Assembly (NCBI GenBank): GCA_011799875.1
Contig: CM022301.1
Location: 11,985,570-12,049,569 of the forward strand
DNA from: Thinopyrum elongatum
Taxonomy: Eukaryota > Streptophyta > Magnoliopsida > Poales > Poaceae
Length of the DNA stretch: 64,000 bases
Reading direction: 5' to 3'
The notes beneath the pieces are model-generated. The model made no database searches and was not told the origin of the DNA. It was given only the letters and a program-made list of their open reading frames with translations. Each line of letters opens with the position of its first letter. Position 1 is the first letter of the stretch. The position numbers and the translations under genes are program-made. Positions 22,001 through 34,500 of this stretch are shown in pieces.

Positions 22001-25000
22001 TGCTATTGCCATGTTGTTGCTTGGAGTTCTAGGACTAATATTTTGCAGTTTATGAGGATGACATGTGCCATTGGATTATTAGTGGTTTATATTATTTTCA
22101 TGATGGTAGTTGATATTATGTTTTGGAGTATGATTTTGGATATGATGATTGCATGTGGATCTTAGCTGGATAGCTTGTTCTTGCTATTGGAGTAGTGGTA
22201 TTATTGTTCTTGGATTCAGCATGCTCTCAGTATTTTGTTATCCTTAGAGATTATGATATGACTAGGTTATGTTTTAGATTATTTGTTGGATATTGCTATG
22301 ACTTGGATCACAGGTTGATACATGATATCGGAGTATCAGTTATCGCAGATATACTTTGGGGATAAATTTTGTCATTAAGTTGGTCAGGTGCCACCGAACC
22401 AGGCTTTTCCAGTGCAACCACATTTGCATTTATGGGAAGGCCCTAATGCGATCTATTGTCATGTCTCTCGCCAGTGCCTCCAATGAGGGAAGGTTATGGG
22501 CGTGCGTTACCCTGGCCCGGTAAGCAGACATAACCTTGTGTGCCCGTAGTTGGATAGGGCCCTTTTGTCCCCGTTTGGGACCGTTTATGTTTTGCCACGA
22601 TGGTGGCCGTTGGATGTCACGAGTTGACATCGGGGCCCCCCGGGACTGAACCCAAAGGGGGTGTTGGTCGGAATGGCCGGGAGAGTGTCATGGCAGTAGA
22701 TTGGTTTTGTCGGAACGCCGTTGGTCCACCCGAATGGGAGTAGGAGGCCATGGGTTCTGTGATGTGGGTACAGTGTGCTAACCTCTGCAGAGTGTGTGTT
22801 AAATCTATCGATAGCCGCGGCCTCGGTTATGGGCACAGTTCGTACTAGGTCACACCGGTCGATCAACACTCACATGACGGAATGACTTTTATATGACTTA
22901 CATGTTTATGATGTGATCAATAATAGTTTGGCAGGATGCCGATGATGATGTTGAGATAATCTTGAGGATGATCATTCAGTTTGTGATGTGGTCACGAGGT
23001 GATCATGTGGAGATTTTGATCACGAGGTGATCGAGAGGGTATATTGCTTGGCCGGATAGCCAAGAGTGAGATGGTTATTGAGATTGAGATGTTGGTTCCT
23101 CAGCATTGTGGTAGTTTCATGTCATGCTTAGTAGTTGCTTTCGCATCATGGTAGCTGTTAATTATTTAACCTGTTTAATGCTATGTTGTTGTCTTGCCTT
23201 GATGCTTTTGGTTGTTGTGAGCTTGCAAGTACATTCAATGTACTGACCTGGCGTGTCATGCCAGATTGCAGGTGATGCTGTGATTGCTTTGCTTGTCTAG
23301 GAGTCCGCCCGTGCGAGCTAGATCGTGTCCCAGCCAGAGTCCCTTTGGAGTGGAGTTCTCCGCCTTCGTCGTTGTTCTGCTGCTAGAAGATTTCCGCTGC
23401 AACGAGTTGTTCCGCTGCTAGCATAGAGCAAGTGTAGTATCACAGGCATAGTGTCGCCGTGCTGATGTGATCCTTTGTAACATCAGACCCTTGTATCATT
23501 ATCCTTTGTAATAAGAGATGATTTGTTCTATGCCAAGCAGTGCCGTATTCCAGAAGACTTCACCTCGATCTCTGGGCTGGAATACGGGGCGTTCCGGTCT
23601 TTCTGAGCCGGGGTGCCACAGTGTTGGAGCCTTAACTGTTGCAAAGTCTGGTGAGGTATATATTTATATATATATTAAGCCTCTGCTAACAAGATGCATT
23701 AATTGTTTTGTATGTACATATAATAACGCTTCTTTCTTCTTTTAGCTCTCTGGATCGAGCCAAACTTTTGTAAGGAGACGAGTCCCGAACAAAAGGTTGG
23801 GCCAGGATGAAAGGTTCACGATCGAAGAAGTCGCTCCAGATGGCCAACCGATTGCTCCCAAGCGGACCAAAGACAAATTTGTACATTAGTGCGGAGTTAT
23901 TGTTAGGGACAGCATCCCGATCAGCACCCAAGAATGGAATAAGAAGAAGGACGGTGAAGTTTCTTATGTCGACTATAGACAGAAAGATGAGCTTTGGAAC
24001 TCGCTGATGACAAATTTTAGCCTACCACCAAAGGAGGATCCGAATAACCAAGTTATACAGCAAAAGGTCAAGACGTGGGCTCTTAAGAAGATGGCAGAAC
24101 TATTCAAGAACTGGAAGAAAAGATTGAACGAGTTTGTCGACAAAGACGAGACTCCAGAATTCACCGGTCAATATGCGAAGATAAAAGATCACTGGCCCAC
24201 ATTTGTGGCATACAAGAAATTGGAGAAAGCTAAGATAAGGTCACAGACAAATAAACTAAATGCTGCAAAGAAGAAGTATCACCATGTTACGGGGTCAGGT
24301 GGCTACAGCAAAGCCCGGCCTACGTGGGACAAAGCTGAGAACGACCTACTTGCTAAAGGGGTCCAACCAGCGACATTGAACTGGCCTGATCGGGCAAGGA
24401 CTTGGTTCTTCGGGGTTGGGGGAACTTTGGACCCAGAAACAGGGAAGTGTGTTTTCACAAAAGCTCAACTTGAAACACCCGTCACAAAGATTCAGGAAGC
24501 AATCAAGGAAGTGCACGAAGGGAGGTTCCATCCTGACAGAGAGAAGGACGAGCTGTCAAAGGCCCTCGGGAATCCTGAACACCCTGGACGAACACGAGGC
24601 ACATCAGGCTCCGTTCGGTGGAAGTATGGGTTTCCGGACAGCACTGGTTATAGAAGCCGTGGGAGAAAGAATAAAGAGGAAGCAAACCGGATGCAGAAGA
24701 TGGAAGAAAGATTAACGCTGAAGGAGAAGAAACTAGAGGCATATACCAGTCAGCGAGCTTCTCAGCAGCACGAAGATCCTTCATTCGATACTGCCCACAA
24801 AGCTACCCCACCATCTCAGCGAAAAAGCAGTGTGGCTTCCACTGAGCTCGTTCATCCTGATATCACGGCTCCCCGCTACCCCGTAGATGGTATCATGAAG
24901 AGGGAACATTGTGAGCTAATTACGAAATGCAATAACCTAACCTTGAAGCTGGCGGTCGGCTATGTCTTACCTCGTCGACCTGATGGAACTTTCCATTTCG

Positions 25001-25382
25001 CTCTGATTCCAGATGGTTTTGCTGTTGTCGGGGTGGATGAAGTAATGAACAGATTTGAGGGGATGGAGCTTGAGTACCCTACAGGTGAAGGGGAGATGCT
25101 TCTGGAAAATGCCTTAAGGACTACATGTCTATGGAGAAAGGGAAACATCCTGCTTCCAAACTAGCCGCCACCTCAGCAGACTCAGCCGGAGGAGGCCCCT
25201 CAGCAGACTCCTCACAGTCCAGCTCTGTCTCCGCTGCCTCAGTCATCTCTGGCGTGTCAGCTGTCTCCGCCGCCTCAGCGGACTCCGACGGAGGAGGCCC
25301 CTCAGCATAATCCTCCTCCGCCTCAGCTGTCTCCGCCACGTCAGTGAACTCCGCCTCCTCCGCCGCCTCAGCTGACTCCGCC
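19035..25382 (+). pseudogene. TNPA-like (plant transposase, En/Spm family) gene split by a solo LTR
   Basis: The first part (19035-19239) encodes MDRDLEIEELLGDIIRDGGD and an acidic Ser/Gly tract. After removal of the solo LTR and one copy of its TSD the gene resumes at 23621. An intron with donor GGTATATAT and acceptor CTTTTAG precedes an exon at about 23746. From there the frame encodes RRVPNKRLGQDERFTIEEVA, then the conserved core KVKTWALKKMAELFKNWKKR, GYSKARPTWDKAENDLLAKG and a coiled-coil segment (MEERLTLKEKKLEA). The C-terminus is a Pro/Gln-rich tract of PQQTP and PEEAP type, cut by element B at 25387. In-frame stops: TAG at 23887-23889 and TAG at 25162-25164. In relatives the protein binds subterminal repeats. 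Confidence 0.85.
19240..23620 (+). mobile_element. 4.4-kb solo LTR (Ty3/gypsy) inside the TNPA-like gene
   Basis: Begins TGTAACAGCC and ends GGGGTGCCACA, flanked on both sides by GTGTT (19235-19239 and 23621-23625). There is no internal domain and no second copy, so it is a solo LTR left by recombination between two LTRs. Its start and end resemble those of element C (TGTAACACCC...GCGCCACA). It holds a GC-rich block at about 20490-21480 where long frames are open on both strands; these are compositional, not genes. The orientation given assumes TGTAAC is the 5' end. Confidence 0.9.
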
Positions 25383-25732
25383 TCCTTGATACGTCTCCAA
25401 CGTATCTATAATTTATGAAGTTTTCATGCCATGATTACAACAATTTAATATGGTTTTGGTATGATTTGGATGGAACTAACCCGGACTGACGCTGTTTTCA
25501 GCAGAACTACCGTGGTGTTATTTTTTGTGCAGAAATAAAAGTTCTCCAAATGCAACGAAACTTTGTGACGATTTTTTTGGAACAAAAGAGGCACTAGAAG
25601 CTTCGTGGGAGGACCAAACGGTGAAGGAGGTGAGCACAAGACACCTGGGCGCGCCAGGAGGCCCGGGCGCGCCCAGGTGGGTTGTGCCCACCTCGAGGCC
25701 CATCTTCGCGTGATTCCAACGCTGAAAAATCC

Positions 25733-25740
25733 TATAAATA
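25733..25740 (+). promoter_or_regulatory. LTR promoter TATA box of element B
   Basis: CCTATAAATAGAG stands in a typical promoter setting. The identical motif in the 3' LTR is at 31410-31417. Transcription probably begins shortly after, near the AACCCTAGATCAG stretch. Confidence 0.65.
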
Positions 25741-26349
25741 GAGAAACCATCAGAAATAACCCTAGATCAGAAGTTCCGCCGCCGCAAGCCTCTGTAGCCA
25801 TGAAAAATAGATCTAGACCCCGTTCTGGCACCCTGCTGGAGGGGGAAATCATCACCGGTGGCCATCTTCATCATCCCGGCAGCCACCATGATGAGGAGGG
25901 AGTAGTCCACCCTCGGGGCTGAGGGTTTGTACCAGTAGCTATGTGTTTAATCTCTCTCTCTCTCTCTCTCTCGTGTTCTTGAGATGTCATGATCTTGATG
26001 TATCGCGGGCTTTATTAATATAGTTGGATCATATGGTGTTTTCCCCTCTCTATCTTGTTGTGAATTGAGTTTTCCCTTTGAGATTTTGTTCTTATCGGAT
26101 TGAATACTTTTATGGATTTGAGAACACTTTATGTGTATCTTGCTATGAATACCAGTGGTGACAATGGGGTATCATATTGATTCACTTGATATATATTTTG
26201 GCACTCAACTCGCGGATTCCCGAGGTGAAATTGGGGTAATCTATGCATAGGGGTTGATGCATGTTCTTGTCTTTGTTTCTCCGGTAGAAATCTTGGGGCA
26301 CTCTTTGAGGTTCTTTGTGTTGGATTGAGTATTATGAATCTAAAATTAT

Positions 26350-26500
26350 TTGGTGTTATCTTAGTACGAACTCTTGATAGATCGATCGAAAAGGATAACT
26401 TGGTGTTATTTTAGTATGAACTCTGGATAGATCGATCGGAAATGATAACTTGGTGTTATTTTAGTATGAACTCTTGGATACATCGATCAGAAAGAATAGC
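26350..26500 (+). repeat. Three 50-bp minisatellite units in the LTR of B
   Basis: Units start TTGGTGTTAT at about 26350, 26400 and 26450, each with AACTCT.GATAGATCGATCG. The truncation of the 3' LTR (49006) lies inside the first unit. Confidence 0.85.
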
Positions 26501-27029
26501 TTCGAGGTGGTTTCGTACCCTACCAACAATTTCTTCTTATGTTCTCCGCTAGATAGGAACTTTGGAGTGATTCTTCATCGCACGTTGAGGGATGGTTATA
26601 TGATCCAATTATATTAGCATTGTTGAGAGATTGCACTAGTGAAAGTACGGACCCTAGGCCTCATTTTCAAGCATTGCAATACCGTTTGTGCTCCGTTTTA
26701 TCAATTGCTACCTTGCTGTTTTTTATTGTTCCTATTATAAAAATCAATATCTACTATCATTGCTACACTTTTATTACCATCTCTTCGCCGAACTAGTGCA
26801 CCTATACAAATTACCATTGTATTTGGTGTGTTGGGGACACAAGAGACTTTTTATTATTTGGTTGCAGGGTTGTTTGAGAGAGACCATATTCATCCTACGC
26901 ATCCCACGGATTGATAAACCATAGGTCATCCACTTGAGGAAAATTTGCTACTGTCCTACAAAACTCTGCGCTTGGAGGCCCAACACGAGTCTACAAGAAC
27001 AAGTTGTGTAGTAGACAACAACTCTTTTC

Positions 27030-27047
27030 TGGCGCCGTTGCCGGGGA
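27030..27047 (+). other. Primer binding site of element B (tRNA-Asp)
   Basis: TGGCGCCGTTGCCGGGGA is a perfect complement of the plant tRNA-Asp 3' end, nine bases after the LTR end CAACA. Confidence 0.93.
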
Positions 27048-27216
27048 GGTGAGTGCTTGAAGGTATATCTTTAGATCTTGCAACTGAATCTTTTAGTTTC
27101 TTGTTTTATCACTAGTTTGGTTTATAAAAGAAAAACTCCAAAAAAATGGAGGAATTGAGGTGGTCTCATATTATTCATCTTTATCATGTCTTTCTTGAAA
27201 ATGATGGAAAGGAAAA

Positions 27217-28029
27217 TTGTGCTCAATTGATAGAAGAAGAGAATTCTATAAAATGTTTAACAAAAAATATTTGAATGATGAGCATGATTCCAATGTTGTT
27301 GGTGTGAACTCTTTGAATGTCCATGGTGCTAACAATATGCAAAGCTATAAGCTTGGGGATGCTATGTTTGATGAAGATGATATTTTCAGTCCCCCAAGTT
27401 TTGATGAGAAAATTAATTATGATCATAGCATGCCTCCTATTTTTGATGATTATATTGATGAAAGTGGATTTGGAGAGGTCATGACTTTATTTAATGTTGA
27501 ATCCGCTATTTCGGAAGAGGTTTCAATTGATTATTATGAGAACAAAGTTGCTATCTATGATGATTATGGTGATGACATGTATGCTATATTGAATAATGAT
27601 AACCATGAAACTTGTCATCATGATTTTAATTTTCAATCAGATGGTAGTTGTTTTGTTGAATTTGCTCCCACCACTATTGATGAGAAGAAATTTGCTTATG
27701 TGGAGAGTAATAAAATTTCTATGCTTATGTATCATGAAAAGAATGCTTTATGTGATAGTTATATTGTTGAATTCATTCATGATGCTACTGAAAATTATTA
27801 TGAGAGAGTAACATATGCTTTTACATATTGCAAAAATATCAAGTTTCCTCTCTATGTGTTGAAATTTTTGAAGTTGCACTTGTTTTGCCTTCCTATGCTA
27901 GTTGATTCTTGTTCCCGTGAATTGTTTGCTCACAAAATTCCTATGCATAGGAAGTGGGTTAGACTTAAATGTGCTTGCCATGTGAATAATGATGCTCTCT
28001 TTGTGTTTCAATTCTTTACTTCTATGTGA
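27217..28029 (+). CDS. Orphan acidic ORF of element B
   Basis: 270 residues from MCSIDRRREFYKMFNKKYLN to the stop at 28027-28029; it has no internal stop and strong asparagine, aspartate and tyrosine content (DYYENKVAIYDDYGDDMYAI). Several Cys/His residues are scattered (HETCHHDF, CKNIKFP, LKCACHV) without a recognised zinc-finger spacing. There is no gag zinc knuckle, capsid or protease motif. I remember near-identical hypothetical proteins from wheat and barley genomes, always in this kind of element. Its conservation despite loss of gag and pol suggests either selection on the RNA or protein, or recent amplification. Function unknown. Confidence 0.6.
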   Translation: MCSIDRRREFYKMFNKKYLNDEHDSNVVGVNSLNVHGANNMQSYKLGDAMFDEDDIFSPPSFDEKINYDHSMPPIFDDYIDESGFGEVMTLFNVESAISEEVSIDYYENKVAIYDDYGDDMYAILNNDNHETCHHDFNFQSDGSCFVEFAPTTIDEKKFAYVESNKISMLMYHEKNALCDSYIVEFIHDATENYYERVTYAFTYCKNIKFPLYVLKFLKLHLFCLPMLVDSCSRELFAHKIPMHRKWVRLKCACHVNNDALFVFQFFTSM

Positions 28030-28165
28030 GCATCATTGAAATCATCATGCCTAGCTAAAAGGCATTAAAGAAAAGCGCTTGTTGGGAGACAACCCAATAT
28101 TTATACCTACTGTTTTTGTGTGTTCACGTGATTATCCTACTTTAGTAATCATGTTTTATAGCTTT

Positions 28166-29560
28166 TGTTTCAATAAAGTGCCAAGTAAAGCCTTTGGGAT
28201 TATGTTTGGTGATAGTTGATTTGATCTTGTTGGAAAACAGAAACTTTTGCGTCTAGTAAAACAATTTTCAAAAATCACATAAGTGACAGAAGTTTCTGAA
28301 TTTTTTACACAAGATTGATATACAGATTTTCTACATCGTCCTAATTGTTCAGAATTTGTTGAGTTACAGAAGTATGGTCAAAGTCCAGATTACTACAGAC
28401 TATTCTGTTTTTGACAGATTCTGTTTTCAATGCATAGTTTGCTTGTTTTCTAGTTTCTATGGCTTATATTGCTCAATATAAATTATGAAAATGAAGAGGT
28501 ATAGTAGGCATTGTGTGAGAACAATTATGAATCCTGTCTTTGATAGTACCAAAGTGAATGATTTATTTTATCATACTAACCTATCTCACGAAGTTCAGTT
28601 AAGTTTTGTGTGATTGAAGTTTTCAAGTTTTGGGTGAGATGTCGATATGAGGAGAATAAGGAGTGGCAAGACCTTCAGCTTGGGGATTCCCAAGGCACCC
28701 CAAGGTAATATTCAAGGAAAATCCAAGCAACTAAGCTTGGGGATGCCCCGGAAGGCATCCCCTCTTTTGTCTCCAACAATATCGGTAACCTTACTTGAGG
28801 CTATATTTTTATTCGTCACATGATATGAGTTTTGCTTGGAGTGTCATTTTATTTTGTTTTTATTTGCTTGCTGTTATTTATAATAATGTTTTGCATCTTT
28901 CATTCCAATAAAAATGTCAAGTATAGCCTTTGCCATGCTTATTTTGCAAGTCTATATGTGGCTGTTTGAAAACAGAAAGTTGCATGCTAGTGCGTGAATT
29001 GTTAAAAAAATGTCAGAATGTGATAAAATGTTGAATTTCTTTGCAAAATAAGCTCTGATAAATTTTCTACAGTGTGCTAAATTTTCAGAATTTTTGGAGT
29101 CAGAGAAGTATATGAATACTCTTGCATTCTTTACAGACTGTCCTGTTTTGGCATATTGCTGTTATGTTTGCATTGTTTGCATATGTTTGCCTGTTTAACG
29201 ATTCTATTTGAGGATAGGAGTATTAAATATGCAGAGGCATTTAGTATGCAATGTTAAATAATAATTTTAGTGATTTGCTACAGTAGAGAATGATAAGGTT
29301 TTTGCATTGATGTATACTAACTCATCTCACGAGTTCTTGTTGAGTTTTGTGTGGATGAAGTTTTTAAGATTTAGGGAAACCATGATATAAAAGGAATTAA
29401 GGAGACACAAAAGCTCAATCTTGGGGATGCCCAAGGAATCCCAAGATAATATTTCAAGAAGTCTCAAATATCTAGGCTTGGGGATGCCCTGGTAGGCATC
29501 CCACCTTTCTTCATCAAGAATTATCGGTTAGTATCGGTTGAGCCTAAGTTTTTTCTTCTT
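28166..29560 (+). repeat. Diverged tandem duplication (~0.7 kb units) with repeated polypurine-like hairpins
   Basis: Unit 1 (about 28166-28830) and unit 2 (about 28905-29560) follow the same order: CAATAAA.{1,3}TGCCAAGTA-like start, AAAACAGAAA, TTTTCTACA, 'CTCACGA.GTT', then a pair of GCTTGGGGATGCC words. In each unit the last word pairs with a following GGCATCCC to form a stem (for example near 28737-28762). No coding potential is seen. Confidence 0.7.
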
Positions 29561-31063
29561 CACATGATGTATGCTATTCTTAGAATGTCAATTTATTTTG
29601 TTTTGCTTGCTGTTTTAATAAAATACTTAGATCTGAAAGTTTTTAAATTTGAGAGAGTCCTCAAATTGCTACCCATTTACTTAACTACTCGCTTGAACTT
29701 CACTTATATCTTTTTGGAGTAGCTTGTCATTTACTCTTGTGCTTCACTTATATCCTATGAGTAAATTGTTGAATGAATTGAATATCATAAAGTTGAAATT
29801 ATATGTTCATATCATGCCTAGTAGTAGCTTCGCATTGGGTTTAGAAAGTGAAATCTTTTGAAGCTTGACAATCACAATATTGGTCATACAAGCAATTCAT
29901 GAATGATTAATGTAAGGAAGACAACTTTCATATACAAATATATTATCTTGGACATCTTCTATGATTGTGAATACCCATTAATTATTTTCAAACTTGAGCA
30001 AATTAGTTGAAGTTGGACAAGGAAGACAACGTAATGAGTTATGGTTGTGTATATTTGCATAGAAGTTATATTGTTATGGATCCTCCAACATGTGGTGTTT
30101 TCCTAGGATCTTTTGCTAGCCACAAATTCATACTAAGTAGAGATACTACTTGTGCATCCAAAAGCCCTTAAACCCAGTTTCCTGCCATGAGTGTCCATCA
30201 TACCTACCTATGGATTGAATAAGATCCTTCAAGTAAGTTGTCATCGATGCAAAAAGGCAATAAAAATTGCTTCTAAAAAGTGTTTGATCATTTAGTGTAA
30301 GAAAAATTGAGCGTTGTTCGAACTTGTGATGGCAAAGTAATAAAAGCGACGGACTGCATAATAAAGGTTGCTATCATAAGGGGCAATATAACGTGATGTT
30401 CTTTTGCATTAAGGGATTGTGCATACAGAACCAAAATGCGCATGACAACCTCTGCTTCCCTCTGCGAAGGGCCTATCTTTTACTTTTCAGTATTTACTTT
30501 TATGCAAAGAGTCAATAGTATGCATTCTCATTTCAACCTCAATTATTCTCTAGTTGGCAAGCATCATGTGGTGGGGAAAGATCTAGGCACATATGACCAG
30601 TCAAATATAGCTGATCATGAATTATTATTGTTGACAATTATCTCTATGATAAATGAGTTGGGAGGTGAAACATTAAGCCCCTATCTTTCTCTGTGTTCGA
30701 TGGATGCCATTTGTTCTAAGAATATGCTTTGAGTACTAGCAACTATAGAAGACTATATGATGATTGAGTATGTGGAGCTCTTACTTAGACTATGTTGAAT
30801 AAGTTGAATTACAATTGTTTGGTCACTAAGAATATAGGTTGTTGAGTTTCAAGAGAATTCATTGTTTGAACCTTAACATGTGAATTAATTGCTACTTTAA
30901 CATGAGAAGTTTTATGAGAAAGAATTGCTGTTATGATGCTAGGAAAAGTGATTGAAATTATCATTGATCAAATTTATGCACTTTGCTAGCATTCACACTT
31001 CATAAATTATTTCTTTTATCATTTACCTACTCGAGGACGAGTAGGAATTAAGCTTGGGGATGC
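29561..31063 (+). other. Non-coding 3' region and polypurine tract of element B
   Basis: AT-rich sequence without a gene. It ends in AAGCTTGGGGATGC (31050-31063), which directly precedes the TGATACG start of the 3' LTR and is the functional polypurine tract. A 98-codon frame at 30436-30732 shows no known motif and is not called. Confidence 0.65.
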
Positions 31064-31545
31064 TGATACGTCTCCAACGTATCTATAATTTATGAAGTAT
31101 TCATGTCATGTTTACAACAATTTTATATGGTTTTGGTATGATTTGGATGGAACTAACCCAGACTGACGCTGTTTTCAGCAGAACTACCGTGGTGTTGTTT
31201 TTTGTGCAGAAATAAAAGCTCTCCAAAAGCAACGAAACTTTTTGACGATTTTTTTTGGAACAAAAGAGGCACTAGAAGCTTCGTGGGAGGACTAAAAGGT
31301 GAAGGAGGTGAGCACAAGACACCTGGGCACGCCAGGAGGTCCGGGCGCGCCCAGGTGTGTTGTGCCCACCTCGAGGCCCATCTTCGCGTGATTCCAATGC
31401 TGAAAATCCTATAAATAGAGAAACCATCAGAAATAACCCTAGATCAGAAGTTCCGCCGCCGCAAGCCTCTGTAGCCACAAAAAACCAATCTAGACCCCGT
31501 TTCGGAACCCTGCCGGAGGGGGAAATCATCACCCGTGGCCATCTT
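31064..31545 (+). repeat. 3' LTR of element B, first part
   Basis: Matches 25387-25868 of the 5' LTR to the point ATCTT, which became the target-site duplication of element C. Its sequence continues at 48498. Confidence 0.93.
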
Positions 31546-34500
31546 TGTAACACCCCGTGTCATTAGCCACAGTAATCACTTTTGATAATGACAAGTCAGC
31601 ATGATTAACAGTGCATGATCATCATTAGCATCATATTGCATTTCAACTCCTAACTCAAATTCAGATTTAAATGAAAGTGGAAAATAAAAGTTGTTCAACA
31701 TAGAAACTAAAATGTTCAATAAATAGCAAATATTGCAGAGGCTATTCTAAAATTGTAACCAACAATTAATAAATTAATTAGGTGGCTCTAACATTACCAA
31801 AACAGCAAGGTTTAATACATTTTATTTATTATAAAAATTGGTGTGAGATCCAATTGACTCCAAACCAATTTTTGACAGTGGTAGAGGATGCCTAGTAATT
31901 ACGGGAGCAAATGCCATGTTTTACAAAAATCATATTGTGGCCTAACTAATTACAAAATAGGAGATAGGAATAAATAAAAGAAAAGGATAAAAAGAAAACA
32001 AAACAAAAAAGAAAAGAAAAAGGAAAACCCCCTGGCCCAACTGGGCCATAGCCTAGCCGGCCGGCCCACTTCCCCCCTGGCCAATACCCTCCCCAGGCCG
32101 AAACCCTAAACCCCCACCGACACACATTCCCCCCCCCTCGCCCCCCCCCCCCCCGATCCATTTCTGGATCGGGCCGAACCCCGCGCTCGCCGCTCGCCCA
32201 CGCGCACGCCTCGCCGCGCCTCGCCACGCCCCTGCCGTTGCCGTCGTCGGCCGCCTGGGCCGCTCGCCCGCGCTCCGGGTTCGCCCGACGGGGCGCCGCG
32301 CCCGCGCCTGTGCCCGCTAGCCTCCTGGGCCACTGCCCAGTGGGGCCCGAGCCCCTGTACCACTGCCGCTGGGCCCCCACCCCCCCTATGCCAATGACAT
32401 GTGGGGCCCAGCCCCAGAACGATTAATAAAAATAAATAAATAAAAATAAAATGAATTATTAAAATTAATTAATAATTAATTAATTAATTAGTGAATTAAT
32501 TAAGTTAATTAACTTTGATTAGGTTAATCTAATTAATTAGTTAGTTTAATTAAACAGTAATTAATTAGCTAATCCCTAATTAACTAAATAGTCAATGACA
32601 GGTGGGACCCACGTGTCAGGATGACTGCTGACATCATGCTGACATCATGATGACGTCAGCATACACTGTTTCGGATAATGTTGATTTAAATAAATAATTA
32701 AATTCCAGAAATTAATAAAAACTTTAGAAAATCATATTAAATAATCCGTAACTCCGATGAAAATAATTTATATATGAAACTTGCTCAGAATTTCGATACG
32801 AACCCGAATACGTCCTCCGTATTCCTGTCAGACACCCATAGCTATATGAACGTTGAACTTTTAGACCGATTTCGATAAATGAATAGTGCCTAACGTTGAT
32901 TAAATAAATCCGGATAAATTCCTAAATTAACTAAATCATTTAGTTAGGCAGTAGAACACCCCGGCATATCATTTAGGCATGTCATACATATTGTTTGCAT
33001 TATTGCCGTGAATTTATTGTTTCTCTCCCCCTCCTTCTCTCTCTCGATAGACGCCGAGACCGACGACGCTGCACCTGGGTACGACTACACTACCGACGAG
33101 CAGCCCGTTGACGACCTCTCTCTCTTGCCAGAGCAACCAGGCAAGCCCCCCCCCTGAGCATCCAGATATCGCCCATTCCATTTCTCCTGCTTGCATTTGA
33201 TTTTGCTACTGTTAATGTATGTTCCTATTCTGATGCATAGCCTATTTTCGTAACCTGTTCATTGTTACCTTACCTGCCTATGATAAACTGTTTAGTATAG
33301 GTTGGTAGTTGTAACACCCCTCTGTAACCTAGCACTGTGACCATGTGTTACTCATGCCATGTCATCAACTTTTGCAATACAAAGCACAGTGGTTAAGTCT
33401 ATAAATACAAACTTCTCTCTGAAATGAATTTAAAAATGAAGTGCAAAATGAAGGTGCTCAAAACCTGCTGCAAAAATGTTCATCTTCTGCCCAATATTCC
33501 ATAACAATTATTTATTAAGGACAACAACATCACTATGTGGCAAAAGTGAACAGCAACAGTTAAAACAGCACTATTACAGCATTTTTAAATGCTTTTGCAT
33601 TTATGTAAATTACAAGCAGATTCCAAATATCCTCAAATTTGTTGTGACAGTGCATAAAAATGCTTTGGAATTATTGGACCTAGCCCCATATTTTTACAGA
33701 GCAATTTGCATGTCCAGATAATTATCTCTCTCTCTCTGTTTTAAAACAAAAAGGAAAACAGGAAATAGAAATGGAAAAGGGCCTACCTGGCACTTACCTG
33801 GCCTCTGGGCCACGGCAGCAGTGGCCGGCCCAGCCCATCTCTACCCACCTTCACCTCCGTGTCGTCTCCTCCATGGTCACCGCGCCTCCACCGATGGCAG
33901 CACGCCACCGCGACGGAGCAGGTGAGCAGGGGATAAGGGAGAGCCCCAGTGCGCTCCCCCTGGACACCGCTCGCATTCGCCCCGCTCCCCCACTCTCTCC
34001 TTTCGCGCACACGCCGCTCCCCTCTCCTCTCTTCACCCGAGCATGGCCGTCGCCGTTCGTCCTTCACCGTCGCGGGCACCGGCGTCCTGCTGCGCCACCA
34101 CCGTGTCTGCGGAACGCGCCGCACTCGACCACGCCACCTGGAGCGCTCGGACGGAGCCAGGAACCCCTGCAGACGCTGCACGCCACCGCCCCTCTTCGCT
34201 TCGGTCGCCGATGGATCTCGTCGACGCCGGCCTCCCCTGCGCTCCCGTTGCTCGCTGGGCCTTCTTGAGCCCCCTCGGTGAGCACCACACCCTCCCCTCT
34301 CCTCGCTGCTTCTTTTCCGCGCGCGTAGCCGCCGTTCCACCAGCGACCGAACCCGTCGCCGCTCGAGCTCATCGTCGGCGCGACCCCGGTGACCAAACGG
34401 TCACGGGACCGTGTCCATCGAGCTCGTCGTGTCGCGTAGGCCACGCCTAGCCTCGTAGCTCGCCTAGACACGCACTGCATCGCCGTTTTCGTCGTCGCCC

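Larger units (their letters stand above)
14756..25386 (+). mobile_element. Decayed CACTA transposon with TNPD-like and TNPA-like genes
   Basis: Starts with subterminal repeats of the AGTCCCGGTT / AACCGGGACTAAA type. It then carries a TATA box and leader, a small accessory ORF (15721-16027), a truncated transposase exon (16255-16820), a second subterminal/leader block (16820-19030) and a TNPA-like gene (19035-25382). No intact CACTA terminus is visible: the left end is replaced by the TAGTG end of the neighbour, and the right end is cut by element B and does not reappear after 49006. Gene order agrees with Triticeae CACTA elements, but it is probably a composite with a deletion through the transposase. 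Confidence 0.75.
25387..27020 (+). repeat. 5' LTR of element B
   Basis: 1634 bp, TGATACGTCTCC...GTAGACAACA. It contains a GC-rich palindromic segment around GGCGCGCCAGG (25650-25675), a TATA box, a (CT)n run at 25955-25972 and a 3 x 50-bp minisatellite. The 3' copy matches base for base over long stretches as far as it survives. Confidence 0.92.

Noticed and set aside
27030..27047. tRNA-Asp gene fragment
   Set aside because: It is the retrotransposon primer binding site: placed just after the LTR and only 18 nt of complement to the tRNA 3' end.
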